NCBI GenBank assembly: GCA_949152475.1
Contig: OX424568.1
Location: forward strand, 13,491,667-13,555,666
Direction: 5' to 3'
DNA length: 64,000 nt
Source of the DNA: Terebella lapidaria
Taxonomy: Eukaryota > Annelida > Polychaeta > Terebellida > Terebellidae
Of this stretch, positions 20,870 to 32,486 are shown piece after piece. A program made the translations under genes and the position numbers. Each line of letters starts with the position of its first letter. Position 1 is the first letter of the stretch. A model generated the notes under the pieces. It was not told the origin of the DNA. It worked only from the letters and a program-made list of their open reading frames with translations, and did no database searches.

Positions 20870-22779
20870 CAATATTCATTCAAGCGTCAATGGATATCTT
20901 TACATATTCATATTTCTAGTGAATCAACAAACACGAACAGATGAGAAACTGGTCTCACAAGAATAAGAATGAAATACGCAACAAGAACCCACACAATCAT
21001 GTGCAAGATAAATCTGATAAACGGATTGACGGGATTTTTTTCTTTAATTACATAAAACACACATTTATGTTACAGAATGGTCACATTGATCATCAGAAGA
21101 TCATTAGAAGTTTGGGCAAGTAGGTATTTTTTTTTGAAAATCTCAATATAAATTTTGAAATATGTATTCACAAAATTCTGATTTCCGCTGAGTGAGATTG
21201 GGTTTTTTCCCCCTTATTTAAATTAAGGTGTCCAGTTAGACTATGAGACAGTAAAATTTCTGACGAACCGCTGTAGATTAGGCGTGATGAAGAATACTCG
21301 TGGCTATTAAAGCATGTTTAGGCACGAGCCTATCGATTCTGTATTCGGGGAGTGCTGAGGCCAGTGGTGTCGAGGTTAGACCAGAGTGGTTCAATAGACA
21401 GCAAAGCGATCGATGGGACCCAGACCATGGCAGATCGGGATAAGGCCTCACCAAATTGTGAATTTGTTCTATGGAATCACAGCCTATAAATAAACGAGTT
21501 TCACGTTTAAAAAACAAAACAAATCGCCGCTACAAATTTTCACGATATCAAAAAACAAAATATTAATTCACCGCCGCCACTCGTATTTCGTCTTGGATTG
21601 TTAACGAGCAAAGCGATTCGATCTAAAGTTTAGAAAAAATATGGTACCAAGCAGGTTTTATTCCAGGGAACTGTTGTACTATTCATCGTGGTATTAAATA
21701 TGTGTCATTGTACTTTCTAATCCCAAAACATTTCTACAGTTTTATTATTACCAATACTTACATCTTTCTCCATGCATTTAAGTACAAACCTATGATTGAT
21801 CATAATGTCTACAGTTTATGATATTGGCCAGTTCAACAATATTCATCATTGCATTGCCATCATGTATATTAACAATCTGTTCCCTACCTGATTATATTAA
21901 TTACATTCATTTCGATCCCTGGGGAGTAAAGGCCACAATAAAGTGTGTATATCTTGCACCGATTTGTTTCATTGATTTCTTTGTTTATATGAGTTGGGCA
22001 ACTTGTGTGCTAAGGTATATATGTAAAGTTATTGTAAAAACTCCCAAATGCACATGTGTTATCTGTAACTACAGTCTGAGTGGGAACATTTAACCAAAAT
22101 ACCCTCCGTATAGAAAATATTAGTCGAAAGTCCATTAAGCAAAACATTTGTAAATAAAAGTTTTCCCGAGTGCAGAAAATTATTGTCGAAAATCCATAGA
22201 AGAAATATTTACTTGTAAATAAAAAAATTCTCCGTATAGAAAATTTTGGTCAAAATTCCATAGATGGAAAATTTTACTTGTAAAAAAAGAGTCTCCATAT
22301 AGAAAATTTTGAGGAAAAATCCATAGACCAACTTTACAATTTGATGTGGCCTAATATATGTTCATTCACCACGTCGCAAATTCATCGAAACTTTGGGAAA
22401 TTTTATTGTCATTACCCTGTTATGAATATATAATCACGCTCGTCATGCCTATTCGCTATTCAAGAACACGTTTTAGTCAAAATGATCGATTTTGGCGTGT
22501 TGTGGGGTGCAGCTTTTGTGCAGTAGCTAACCTAACGGTTTTTATGAACCGCTATAGACTACCGTTTATAAATGTCGCTTTTCTAATATCATTCATTTTG
22601 AACTTGATTAAAAGAAATTATTTATATTCATCCAAAAATCAACATAACAACTGATCATCACAAACTGTTCTGTCATCAGTCCCTCCTATGTTTCAACCGA
22701 TATACGTCCCACAAGCAAGCCTTTATTTGAACACAGAATGTGTATCTATCAAATTCGGATTTAAACAAACGGTTAATAA

Positions 22780-23220
22780 TGTCTCAATATGCGCTACAAC
22801 TCATAGTTCCGACAACATAGCAACAGGTCACGTCCCCTTGGCAATTCATAGTTCCGACGACATAGCAACAGGCCACGCCCCTTTTGCAATCGCGGGAAAG
22901 GTCCCACAAAATACCACAGTTCTGTCCCATTGTCCGGTTTGTTTGTGGGACCTGATACGCATCACTGCGTTTTGGAGCAATAAATGCCGATCTTTGATTG
23001 GCTACTAATTATGGAAGTGTAAATATTCATGCATCATCGGTACTATGAATTGCGGAAAAAGCCAGGAAATGCCACAGTTCTTTCCCATGGGACGGTTTGT
23101 TTGTGGGACTTGATACGCATCACTGCGTTGTGGAGCAATATATTTGACATTCTTCGATGGGCTAATACATATGGAAGTGTAAATAATCATCTTATCATCG
23201 GAACTATGAGTTATAGTCAA
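22780..23220. repeat. Nested tandem duplications
   Basis: A 50-60 bp unit (CATAGTTCCGACAACATAGC and its near copy) is repeated at about 22,800 and 22,847. A longer unit of about 150 bp containing GGTTTGTTTGTGGGACCTGA and CGCATCACTGCGTT is repeated at about 22,890-23,035 and 23,047-23,215. No gene is supported inside. Confidence 0.85.
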
Positions 23221-23964
23221 GGTTTTATTTGCATTGGTTTGTTGTGACTGGAAGTGTCTGCAAAAAAACATGAATATCTTTATGGAGATTTCAGAACAAG
23301 TATCAGGATACGACGAAAATGAGATATTTGTTTATATTAAAGAAAACAGTAAAAATTTCTTGTTCGCATGGACGGAAATGCCATGGGTTTGGTTTCCCCC
23401 TATCACTATAAGCGTTTTATTTTGTAAATTAGATAAACTCGAACATTCAGCACAATTCGATTTGAACACTTTTTTCTGCAAAAAACAATGGCCACATATG
23501 AACAGCAACACGATGACTTAGTCGATACCAATTTGTACGTTTAAACTAACATCATTCAGTCATTCAATCTCAGCCAGTCAATCTGAAAGTTGTCTTTGGT
23601 TCGAATTTTCATGTTTTACCTCGAGGTGCACTGAGTTATCGATTGGCATTCACCATGTTCACTTTGTATCTCCTGTAACTCAAGAACTTACGATGGTTTG
23701 ATGGTGCAAATTTATATTGCATACATTTATTTGCGATACGCATAATGTATACTGTGGTCGGCTGGTGTCATAGTTTCTGATAGGGCGGTATGGGCAGTTT
23801 TCTTTCTGATAAACTTATACAATTGGTGCTATATTCGAAGGGAATGAATATTCACACAAGAATGTTCATACACATCAACCATATTCAATAATTTTCACAG
23901 CAAATGGGTAAATTCATATTATTTATTTCTGATACGAAACAATAGTAAAATTTTATTCTAAAAT

Positions 23965-24330
23965 AAGCCGGCTCTGTAGTGCAACTGCTAAGCTACAGGA
24001 CTCGAAGCCGGGAGGTCGTGAGTTTGAGTCCCATCGGTGGCCGAGATTAGGCTGACCACGCAGCCATGAGTTACTCACCTACGAGTATGATATTGGGGGA
24101 CTTTCGTGTTATGACTCAGGAAAGAGGACTATTGCACCACATGGTTCGCAGGTGCTATGTACACCGGGCCTGGTTGACACCAGGATAGCTTCATGGTCTG
24201 GTAGGGACACATCACCCCCATGCCAGGTCCGTGAACGATATGATAGGAAGTGCGTGACATAGCCATGCAGTCCAAAACCGAAATGTAGATATCTCCACAG
24301 CTGTATAAATATCGGACACCATAGTGGGTT
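23965..24330 (+). mobile_element. tRNA-derived SINE candidate
   Basis: The 5' part resembles a tRNA gene with internal pol III promoter boxes: TAGTGCAACTGC (box A-like, about 23,977) and GTTTGAGTCC (box B-like, 24,022-24,031), about 45 bp apart. The folding potential is imperfect, and a non-tRNA body follows without a reading frame, which is the structure of a tRNA-derived SINE rather than a functional tRNA. It lies in copy A where copy B has no equivalent, so it inserted after the duplication. Short GTTCACCCAAC-type repeats (24,335-24,405) follow it. Exact ends and target duplication were not established. Confidence 0.6.
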
Positions 24331-26367
24331 CACTATGGGTTCACCCAACAAAATAGATTCACCCAACGAAGTTACTTTTGAAAAAAAAAATGAGTTCACC
24401 CAACTAAATTACTTTTGAAAACGGAAGTGAAAAAAATTGTGTAAAAACTGAGTATCATTGATTCTACAAAAATAGAGAAATTATCACAACATGCCATGAA
24501 AACTTCCCTTCAGAATAATATTGAAGATATTGATAATATTGCTTACAAAACCCGAACCGATATTGGAGTGAGTATGATTTCAACAGTACCAATTATTGCT
24601 TCAAATTGGCAACACATCCATGAAATTTATGTATGATACATGATTTCATGTATTAATGATGTGGTGTTTAATTCTACGTCTCTGTGAATGCACGGAGTAA
24701 ATTTTCAGCTTATGTACGAACTAATACATACAATGAGTTATTGTATTTTTATATTCCACAATATCGTTCAGCTCCTAGTTTGGTCTCGTTGAACTTGATA
24801 TCATGGTCAGAAAAATATTCTAGAGTTCTGGGCATCCCAATTATATGACATACAACTTTTCATTTGCCCGTGCCACGAAAATGCAGCGTTCCACGTTAAC
24901 TGAATAGGCCTATAGACCAGCACACCTTTCCAAATTCCTGCATATATTCATGTACCTGAGACAATCAGAAATACATCTCCAAACAGTAGTTCATGTCACA
25001 GAACTATTACGTCGATCAGTATCCAAGTAGGATTATTGGTACCAGAGCCGCCCAAACTGGCCAAGCCATTGTGATGAGGCCCCTAATAGAGTGAGCATGT
25101 CTTGCTCCGCACGTGACACCCACTTCAATTTAATAAAGAACACCGAAATTCAATAAGGTAACAGTACCGCACTAGGCATTGTTTTGTAATAAATATATGT
25201 GTGTATTTGATCACATTATCTTGCATATGATGAAAGAGTTAGCATGTGTCTATTTCAATGATTCTAGAACATTCTAATCCAAAAGTTGAATTTTGAATTG
25301 CACGCATACATGTGTTCGGAAAAGGAACACATCCAACGATGTATCGTTTCTTATGAACCCGTGGATACACCTCCATTGAAGAGTCGCTTATTAGATTTGC
25401 AAATGGTGAACATTATCATTCAGTTATTAGTGAGATATAAAGCTAACTGGTGAGGATGAGTGTGTCGTTTAGAATATTGTTAAAATGCATCCTATACCAT
25501 CACTGGTCATGACGAGTGAGAACACCTTCTAGAAACAATATGCATGTAGCCGAATGCTCTCAATATGTTCATGAGAACAGTAAATGTATAACGTTCGTCA
25601 GCAAGGCAATCTCCAATTCTAAGATTGCTTATGACGGTGAACCTCACACTTATGTCATAACGCGTCATATTTTAATTCATCAGTCTTCGTTTGAGTTTAC
25701 ATTGACGTCTTCTAAAGATTCCCTGACGTCTGGAGATTTGGTTTGAAGATTTTATTCATACCTATAGTTAACCATATGGTCCACATTTTAAGTGCTATCA
25801 TGTTATATTTTGTTTCCTGCCACATTTTCTTGAAATGTTTCAGTTATATTGCTTAAGGGTATGTGTGTATTCGGATGCATTATGATGTTTATCGTAATCG
25901 TGTACACACGCTGATAATTGCAACAGCAAACTTTGGTATAACAATAATAATGATGTTGTGCGCGTCACCTAGAATATAATGAAACTTGGAAGATATAGTT
26001 TTCTTGAGCTGAGCTGATTTTGTGCTATGAGGTATCCATATGTTTCCACACGCCCGAGTATGAAAATATCTACGAAAATTTCAACTCAATAAATTTCAAC
26101 GGTATTGCCGGCAACCTATTGGACCCAGGGTACTATTCTGAACCTTAAATGATCCTAATATCCATGCCTGTACATGAGGACAACTAAATTTTCACATGTG
26201 TTTGTCTGTACATGTGAAAATTGAAGCCGACGAACGTACGCGCAGTGAAAAATTTATTATGTGACATAAAGAAAAATATGGCTATATTTTTTTAACAAAA
26301 AAGTATATAGCCATGAGTATGCTTGCCACTATACATGTCTTTACTTGTTGAGGATGCCGCCACTAAG

Positions 26368-26450
26368 CCCGCCCTTTCACACCATATATGGTCATGTTTC
26401 TTCATGTTTATAGCTGGTTCCCAAGAGTATATGCACCAAAAATGAAATTC
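26368..26450 (+). promoter_or_regulatory. Candidate core promoter, gene A (GC box, CArG box, TATA-like)
   Basis: CCCGCCC at 26,368-26,374, the CArG box CCATATATGG at 26,382-26,391 (consensus CC, six A/T, GG: the SRF/MADS-domain site) and TTTATAG at 26,407-26,413. Copy B has all three with identical internal spacing. Across about 70 bp the two copies differ at roughly five positions, by far the best-conserved stretch of the duplication. The ATG of the candidate gene lies about 267 bp downstream of the CArG box. A TATA box would place transcription start near 26,435-26,445. SRF control is inferred from the motif only. Confidence 0.6.
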
Positions 26451-26657
26451 ATTGGTCATGGCTAGGTCTGTCCTAATACCACTCAAGAAAGGAATAATCA
26501 GGGGTTTTGTGGAAATGGAATCATGCCAAATGATTGACATTAAAACCCGATCGCTTCAAGCTTTTGCGCAGTTCGCAGCCCTTAAATCCACTGTAGATTG
26601 ACTCTCTCAACTCCGAAGAAAGAGGTTGTTATATTTTCCTGGGAGCACATTTTGAAA

Positions 26658-27157
26658 ATGGAGGACGGAAACACTTGCTCTGCTCAGAGCAAGGAATCAG
26701 CTACCCAAAAGACGTAAATATTATATGGCATGAGAGTCATTTGATGGTATCGACATGACTTTTTCATAATTTTTCAGGGAAATGTATTCTCGTGTTAACT
26801 GATTTGTGAAAAAGTTATTTTTTGAAAAAAAAAATGTACATCGAGTTCACGAACTTTTATCATTACACAGTGGTGGCACACAACCGACTTCAGAATCGCA
26901 GCAAAACAGTGGGCCAGATAATCCACAGAACACGTAAATATCACTTCCCATGATACACATTTAAAAAACATCGTGTCAAAATACGCTCAAAACATCTACA
27001 ACTAATTTTCAAAAATCTTAATTTATAAGTTAATTGCAATGTAATTGATTTGTGAGGAGTGATAATTGGTTCATTTTATCACGAATTTGCAAACTGTTAT
27101 TGCAGTGGTGGGGAGCAAGACCCAACAAAACCGCCGGGGAAACGTCATATAGTATGA
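26658..27157 (+). CDS. Candidate three-exon microprotein gene, paralogue A
   Basis: Exons 26,658-26,713, 26,871-26,933 and 27,106-27,157 (coding part) with GT...AG introns of 157 and 172 bp, both phase 2. The donors are GTAAAT; the acceptors are TTACACAG and TATTGCAG. The product is 56 residues, beginning MEDGNTCSAQSKESATQK, very polar (Gln, Ser, Thr, Asn, Pro), with no signal peptide or membrane segment and probably disordered. Start context AAAATGG is strong. Copy B has the same exon lengths, phases, splice sites, start context and a homologous TGA. The frame upstream of ATG is closed in B by a nearby stop, which favours this start. No known family is recognised and the function is unknown. 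It could instead be a spliced non-coding RNA, because amino-acid conservation is low. Confidence 0.5.
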
Positions 27158-27981
27158 ATCGTGCTCAACACGAATGGCCACCAAGCGGATCTACAGCACG
27201 GCCAGCAGACAACTACAGACAATACACAATAAATGAAATCATTAGAAGAGGATATCTAAAAAAAACTCACCGTTATTATTAATTATATTCAGGAATAACA
27301 AATCCAAAAGGCAAAATAACACCAAAGCAGCATACTAAGGTACTTTTGTATGTTCCTAAGATATAAAATATGAAAAGTAAACATCGTGAACTAATGATTT
27401 GTAGTAGAAATTGTGCACGATTATTACAACACATTATCTAAAAATTATTTGTTCAAGTATCCAATACAATTCAGTCGCTGATACATTATGTTCATCTGTG
27501 AAACTGATCAGTACACTATATATATTAACCTTGCAGAATAACTGTCATTTGTAATTTTTAGAGGTTGTTAAAAAATAGAGCAAAATAGTTGATATGTATG
27601 TATATATATAAGTAATTTAATGTTTATATTTGACATATTAATTGATATCACACCACGAAGTGTAGAGATCAGAAATATCGTGTAGAATTGAAAAGTGTAT
27701 CTTGATTTCTGGAGGAAAAAGTGTGTCTGGTTCAGTTCAGAAACTTATTACCGTGAAACTTATCACGGTAAATCGAGAGTTCATTACTAGAATGTATTTT
27801 CAACTGTGTTGTCCAAGAATGCGCAATTTATATCATTTTAATTTTTGATATCAAAAGTTAAAAAATAGTGTCTTCCTATCCATACCCACTTTGTCAACTG
27901 GACCAGATATCATGCACAATCGATATTTGCAAGCATACGTTATTACCAAGTACCAACAGTCAGTAGTTCCTGTAATTCACC

Positions 27982-27987
27982 AATAAA
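27982..27987 (+). terminator. Candidate poly(A) signal, gene A
   Basis: AATAAA followed within about 15-30 bp by the U/GU-rich run TGTGTCTTTTTCTTTGTT. Copy B has AATAAA plus a GU-rich run at the matching place. This would give a 3' untranslated region of about 0.85 kb after the stop at 27,157. Confidence 0.5.
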
Positions 27988-28367
27988 TTATCAAACTCAA
28001 TGTGTCTTTTTCTTTGTTCAATTCAAATTCACTTGTTTGCTTGGAGTTTTTAAGCGATCGCTTTTCATGACATACAAATAGTTAATATGTTCACCATGAA
28101 TTAAATAGTGTTGCGAAACTGGATGAACAAATAACTATAACCACTTTTGAATTTGACCGAGTTTAACTTACTAGTTTTAGTTGGTCGATAGAATGACAAT
28201 TCACGCAGAAAATTGGTTTGAATAATGTGATTGATGCTTACAATTAGTTACCAGGTTACCAAAATCAAGATTCAAACTCGGCTCTCAGGTATTTTTTCCT
28301 CATAACAGCCCGCTTCCCTGGCGAGTCCTACACACAGTCTGGTGACTTCATCGATATTTTGTCTTGA

Positions 28368-28533
28368 TACCGTGGCATGTTTTCATGCACATTTAAAAGC
28401 GATTTTCCCATTTATTGTCATCGAATTGTGTATATTTTCTTAATAATCTTAACCGTGGCATGTTTTCATGCACATTTAAAAGCGATTTTCCCATTTATTG
28501 TCATCGAATTGTGTATATTTTCTTAATAATCTT
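28368..28533. repeat. 83-bp tandem duplication, two copies
   Basis: The stretch from CCGTGGCATGTTTTCATGCA to TTTTCTTAATAATCTT occurs twice head to tail with no visible differences, a very recent duplication. The second copy leads into a plus-strand frame of 79 codons (28,498-28,734) with no known motif. Confidence 0.95.
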
Positions 28534-29599
28534 GACATTCTCGAGATGTGCTTCCAAATTTGCGTGACAGGCAAGGCTGCTAAGGCTGCTGTTTTGGAGC
28601 TAAAAAATTCCATCCGTGAAAACTGGAGCAAACTCCTACAACACTTCAAGATTCAGCTCAATGTTGACACATTCAAACGGGAAATCAAATACTGCGCTTC
28701 CAGTGGCGACACTGAGTTTGACATTCAATCTTGAAAGATCAGAGTGGCCTCTTTTGTCCTAAAACGCCAAATTTTGGACATAGTAGTCATTTTCTCGAAA
28801 TTTGCTAACATAATTGTTTTTCAAAATCATGCACGAGATTCCCTTTATGTACCTCTGTGACGTGTATAAATTTCATTGCCCTGGAATCGAGGTTATGCAA
28901 ATGGAGGCCATTTTGATTTTCAGACGGGTTGGCAAAAAATGCTCCAAATTAAGTCACTATCTGTTTCGAGCCATTTCCAGTGAACTTCAGGAATGCTTAG
29001 AAATATAGCTTGATTATTGACACATAGGACGTTACATACAGGAAGTTATATACAGTGATTTCAGGAGTGACCTTGAATTTGACCTTGATTGACTTCGAAA
29101 GGTCGAAACGGCAATTTTGTTGAAAAAAAACCAGTTGTCCTTATGTTACTTCTATTTTTAGCAGTACAGTCTTTTGCGACCAACATAGTCAGTTAGGATA
29201 CACCCCATTGTGTCTTTTGGTCCAGGGATACAACAACTACCATTTAATGAAGATGGATCAAACCATAAGTTACTCCCCGCATTTCAAAAAATTCTCGGGA
29301 TTCCCTTTTTTATATGAACTCTAACCCTGGGATTATAAAATTGCCAGTGTTTTTACATTTTTGCAATAGGATTGAGAAATTTCGTAGATAATTGCCACTT
29401 AACTACCAGGACTACTATGCCAAGTTGGCACGATAGTTACGAGTAAACAAGTTACAAAATCAGAGAGTACTTTTGAGAAACTCAGGGAATGTATCATAAA
29501 CGGCGAATGGGATCAAGGAAAATGAAATTGGAACACTATCTGTTGCATTGTGACACTCATGTGTGTCTCATAACGTAACCAAATCGTAAGTCATAAATA

Positions 29600-30279
29600 A
29601 AAGTTAGCCTCTCCCACTTGACAGTACTCAATGTCCAAGCAGGACATATAATTATTAAGTAGCATGTCCACCTGATCGTTTTGCTTTTGATTGACTGATC
29701 ACCATCGAAATCCTGTGATACTAAATGTATTTATTATAATGTGTGTTCCAATTCAGCCGAAAATGTAAACTGACGGCACAAACAAATACTCGTGGCGCTG
29801 TGTTGAACGTTAGAAATATCACCAAAGAGGGTTTGGTGAACGGGGTTTTGGATGGAGAATGCTAAAAAGAATACTGGCTTTCTCCTATTAAACTACGGTA
29901 TAGTTCAGCAAAAAAAAAAGCTGTAAAGGAATACTGGCTTTCTCTTGATAGCTGCTACCAAAGTCAAACCTTTATCGATTATCGAATTACAATATTGATG
30001 GGGAGACATACCACATAAATGCGGTACGTAATGCCATCTTAGTAACACCACAAATGTATCTGGATTCATTTCTATGGGCCTAGGTGTCCTAGTAGGTCTG
30101 GTGGTCGGGGGTTGGGACGGCGTGAAGCTAAAATGGAATACTGGCTTTCCTTTATTATTCTATAGTTCAATAAGTAAATGCGAGTACAACCAAAGTCGAA
30201 CATACCCCCATCTAAATTGTTACTATTATTAACAATGATGGGGTAAGTACGACCAAAGTCGATCATACCCCGATCGATA

Positions 30280-30322
<43 letters not shown>

Positions 30323-31950
30323 AAGTAAGCATCAGAAAATGTAGTAAAAGACATGTGTCGCCTCTCAGCAGTGCATAGCTCGATTCCAATATGGGGAATG
30401 GAAAATTTATTTGAGTCTGCATTGCTGTAGTTTTGACATACAGCAATTATAGTCACATAGTTTTCACTATTCTGTGAATAACAAGATCAGGGACTTTGCA
30501 GATTCAAAATGGAACAATTTCCAGACCTATTCCAGACCCGTATCAATTCGAAACACATATGCACGATAGCTCATTAATATAAATTTAACATGCTACATAA
30601 ACTTAACTATCACGCTTAGGCTCCATTATTCATGTCTATACATATAGTATTCGACCTGTAAAACAGCATTTTTTGTGTGAAATATTTCGTCAAACTGCAT
30701 CGAACGATAAAAATCGCTATAAAACATATTTCCGCAAAGCATTGTGCACCCTGTCACCAGTACCGAGTAGAAAATCGATACAGCGCCGTGTCAGCGGTGT
30801 TTGATCACCCGTCCCCTTTTGCCTGTTTTTAACCGACTGTCATATCAATATAATTCCATAAATAGTGTTGATTTGAAGATTTGAAGAGATTCCTATAAAT
30901 ACAAATGCCTTATATTTCTAAGTTCTCGGTAAATGCTGCAAAATTAATGCCCATTCAATCATGTTCAAAACTTCATGATCGCAAGTAGATACAGGGTACA
31001 TCGGTTGATAAGAAGGGAACCGGTACGTGCATTAATATTTTTTGACAAACTTTTTCCCCGACAATGGACCTTTTCACAGAGGCCTCTCGGAGACAATGAA
31101 TATTCGGCAATCATCGGGTTATTCCGTCAATTCAAACTAACCACTAAAGGCTGCTCGCTCGCACGTGCGTGTCATGGCAACGTAAAACCACGTTCGTGAA
31201 ACTCCGTGGCTTATGACCACCCTGTGAACCCCTACCACCGTAAAGAATATAGGCGTGCATTCTACTAGTAGCACGTGAACATATATTACATAATTCAAAA
31301 TAGCGCTGTAGATGTTTTGGCATGAAAATTTGTAAATCAAATGCACCAATTGCTTATCAAAATTTTAATGATACTGAAATTAAAACATCCGATACAAATA
31401 TACACAGCTCCGTAACCTCGAATAAGCCTTCTCATTCATTCACGTGTGGAAAATAGGCTACATATCATCGTTACACAGCAGATTTAACATTTCTCCTGAT
31501 ACTAGCCTATTTGTTCTTCTAATGTTCGTGTATTTTGTGAATAATGACGTGAAAACATCGTCGAAAAATTATGTACACTGTTGCCATAAATTTACTTATT
31601 TTGTCCAGCAAATTCGCAAAAATAAAGAGAGAGACTGTACTATTTATTTGTGAATATTTTCATTTCATTTTGTATTCACTTGATTCATTAACTGTAATAT
31701 CTTGGAGAAGCCTATCTATGTTAAAGTAGGTAATTTTATGTACGATAAAGATCTATGTAATGATAGCGTGAATGAATCTGTGGTACAACCCAACTTCGAT
31801 CATTGCCAGAGTTACCTCTTCTCATGCGCTGTCTCACGCCAGGTGGAATATTGTACATTTTTAACGTGAAGAACTAGCTGACTTCGTAATTTACGATATA
31901 AAACTTGCAAACATATATCGTGTTGACTATTACCGTACGTAATGCTGCAT
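29600..31950. other. Intergenic repeats, no gene seen
   Basis: Contains three copies of GGAATACTGGCTTTC-type words (about 29,862, 29,928 and 30,137), two copies of a GACCAAAGTCG-containing segment near 30,190 and 30,250, and a perfect (TTA)n run at about 30,283-30,321. Short frames (for example 30,975-31,199 plus) show no recognisable motif. Confidence 0.6.
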
Positions 31951-32240
31951 TACGGTAATTGGGTACCACGGAGGATAGCTTGTTGACCAGTTTATTCTCA
32001 AGATTGCACGCGCCAGCCGCACGTGGTTTTAGCATTATGTCAAACGACCGTTTTAAACCCGCCTCACGAAATGCGTACCATTTTCGATTCAGATTGATAA
32101 AATCATCACAAATGGCCAATATGATAACTGTACTTATGAAAATACTTCATATTTTGCACATTTTGATGTGAAAATCGGCTTCATTCCCGCTACAAAGATT
32201 TTGTTTACGACCGTTAAATGACTCGAATGCGAGCACTTGT

Positions 32241-32306
32241 GATTGGTCGAAAAATGACAGCATTCGGGAAATTTTGGCGGGAAAGTCTATGAAAAGGTCC
32301 ATTTGA
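32241..32306 (+). promoter_or_regulatory. E2F/CCAAT promoter-like island
   Basis: An inverted CCAAT box (GATTGGTC, 32,241-32,248) lies 24 bp before a textbook E2F site (TTTTGGCGGGAAA, 32,272-32,284), followed by a CHR-like TTTGAA (32,302-32,307). This combination is known from cell-cycle gene promoters. The stretch is richer in CpG than its surroundings. A 59-codon frame begins 22 bp after the E2F site. Chance occurrence cannot be excluded, and the direction of any transcription is not fixed by these motifs. Confidence 0.35.
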
Positions 32307-32486
32307 ATGGTGGGCAATACGTTCTCATTCACGAATGACCTCACTTTGGAACAGTGCTCAAGCCCTGATGATATCAGCAAGGCATCCCCACGGAGTCGGG
32401 GAATTCCAGGGAAGCCGCTGTCTGATCGGTCAAATCTATCGAAGTACTCGCAATATTTTGTGGCTGTCAGGCATGAAGAAATTTGA
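32307..32486 (+). CDS. Short frame downstream of the E2F site, unrecognised
   Basis: 59 codons starting MVGNTFSFTNDLTLEQCSS and ending with TGA, hydrophilic, with Ser/Pro/Arg-rich segments such as KASPRSRGIPGKPLSD. It overlaps a 116-codon minus-strand frame (32,497-32,147) that begins MKRSQISSCLTATKYCEY; at most one of the two is likely real. The plus frame is favoured only by its place behind an E2F/CCAAT pair. No copy exists in the other duplicated regions to test it. It could be a first exon, since a T-rich acceptor-like stretch ends in AG at 32,522. The function is unknown. Confidence 0.25.
   Translation: MVGNTFSFTNDLTLEQCSSPDDISKASPRSRGIPGKPLSDRSNLSKYSQYFVAVRHEEI

Larger units (their letters stand above)
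20870..29590 (+). repeat. Segmental duplication copy A
   Basis: Collinear with 35,960-43,100 (copy B), with a short outlying match of its left edge to about 32,925-33,000. Matching landmarks include: 21,283 GCGTGATGAAGAAT with 36,048; 22,440 CGCTCGTCATGCCTATTCGC with 37,432; 23,740 GCATAATGTATACTGTGGT with 37,815; 25,455 GGATGAGTGTG with 38,519; 26,368-27,160 with 39,428-40,250; 29,560 GTCTCATAACGT with 43,070. Similarity is patchy with many indels, so the duplication is old. A-only insertions include about 22,650-23,520 and the SINE near 24.0-24.4 kb. The block holds the candidate microprotein gene. Confidence 0.8.

Noticed and set aside
22358-22654. 99-codon plus-strand frame in copy A
   Set aside because: The matching part of copy B is interrupted and rearranged; no motif, and an AT-rich composition expected of chance frames.
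23971-24043. Functional tRNA gene
   Set aside because: Promoter boxes are present but acceptor and anticodon stems do not pair properly, and a long non-tRNA body follows; a SINE fits better.
25516-25746. 77-codon frame in copy A near conserved blocks
   Set aside because: Copy B at about 38,590-38,810 aligns but has frame-breaking length changes and stops, so conservation here is not coding.
30283-30321. Poly-Asn coding run on the minus strand
   Set aside because: It is simply the (TTA)n microsatellite read as AAT codons.
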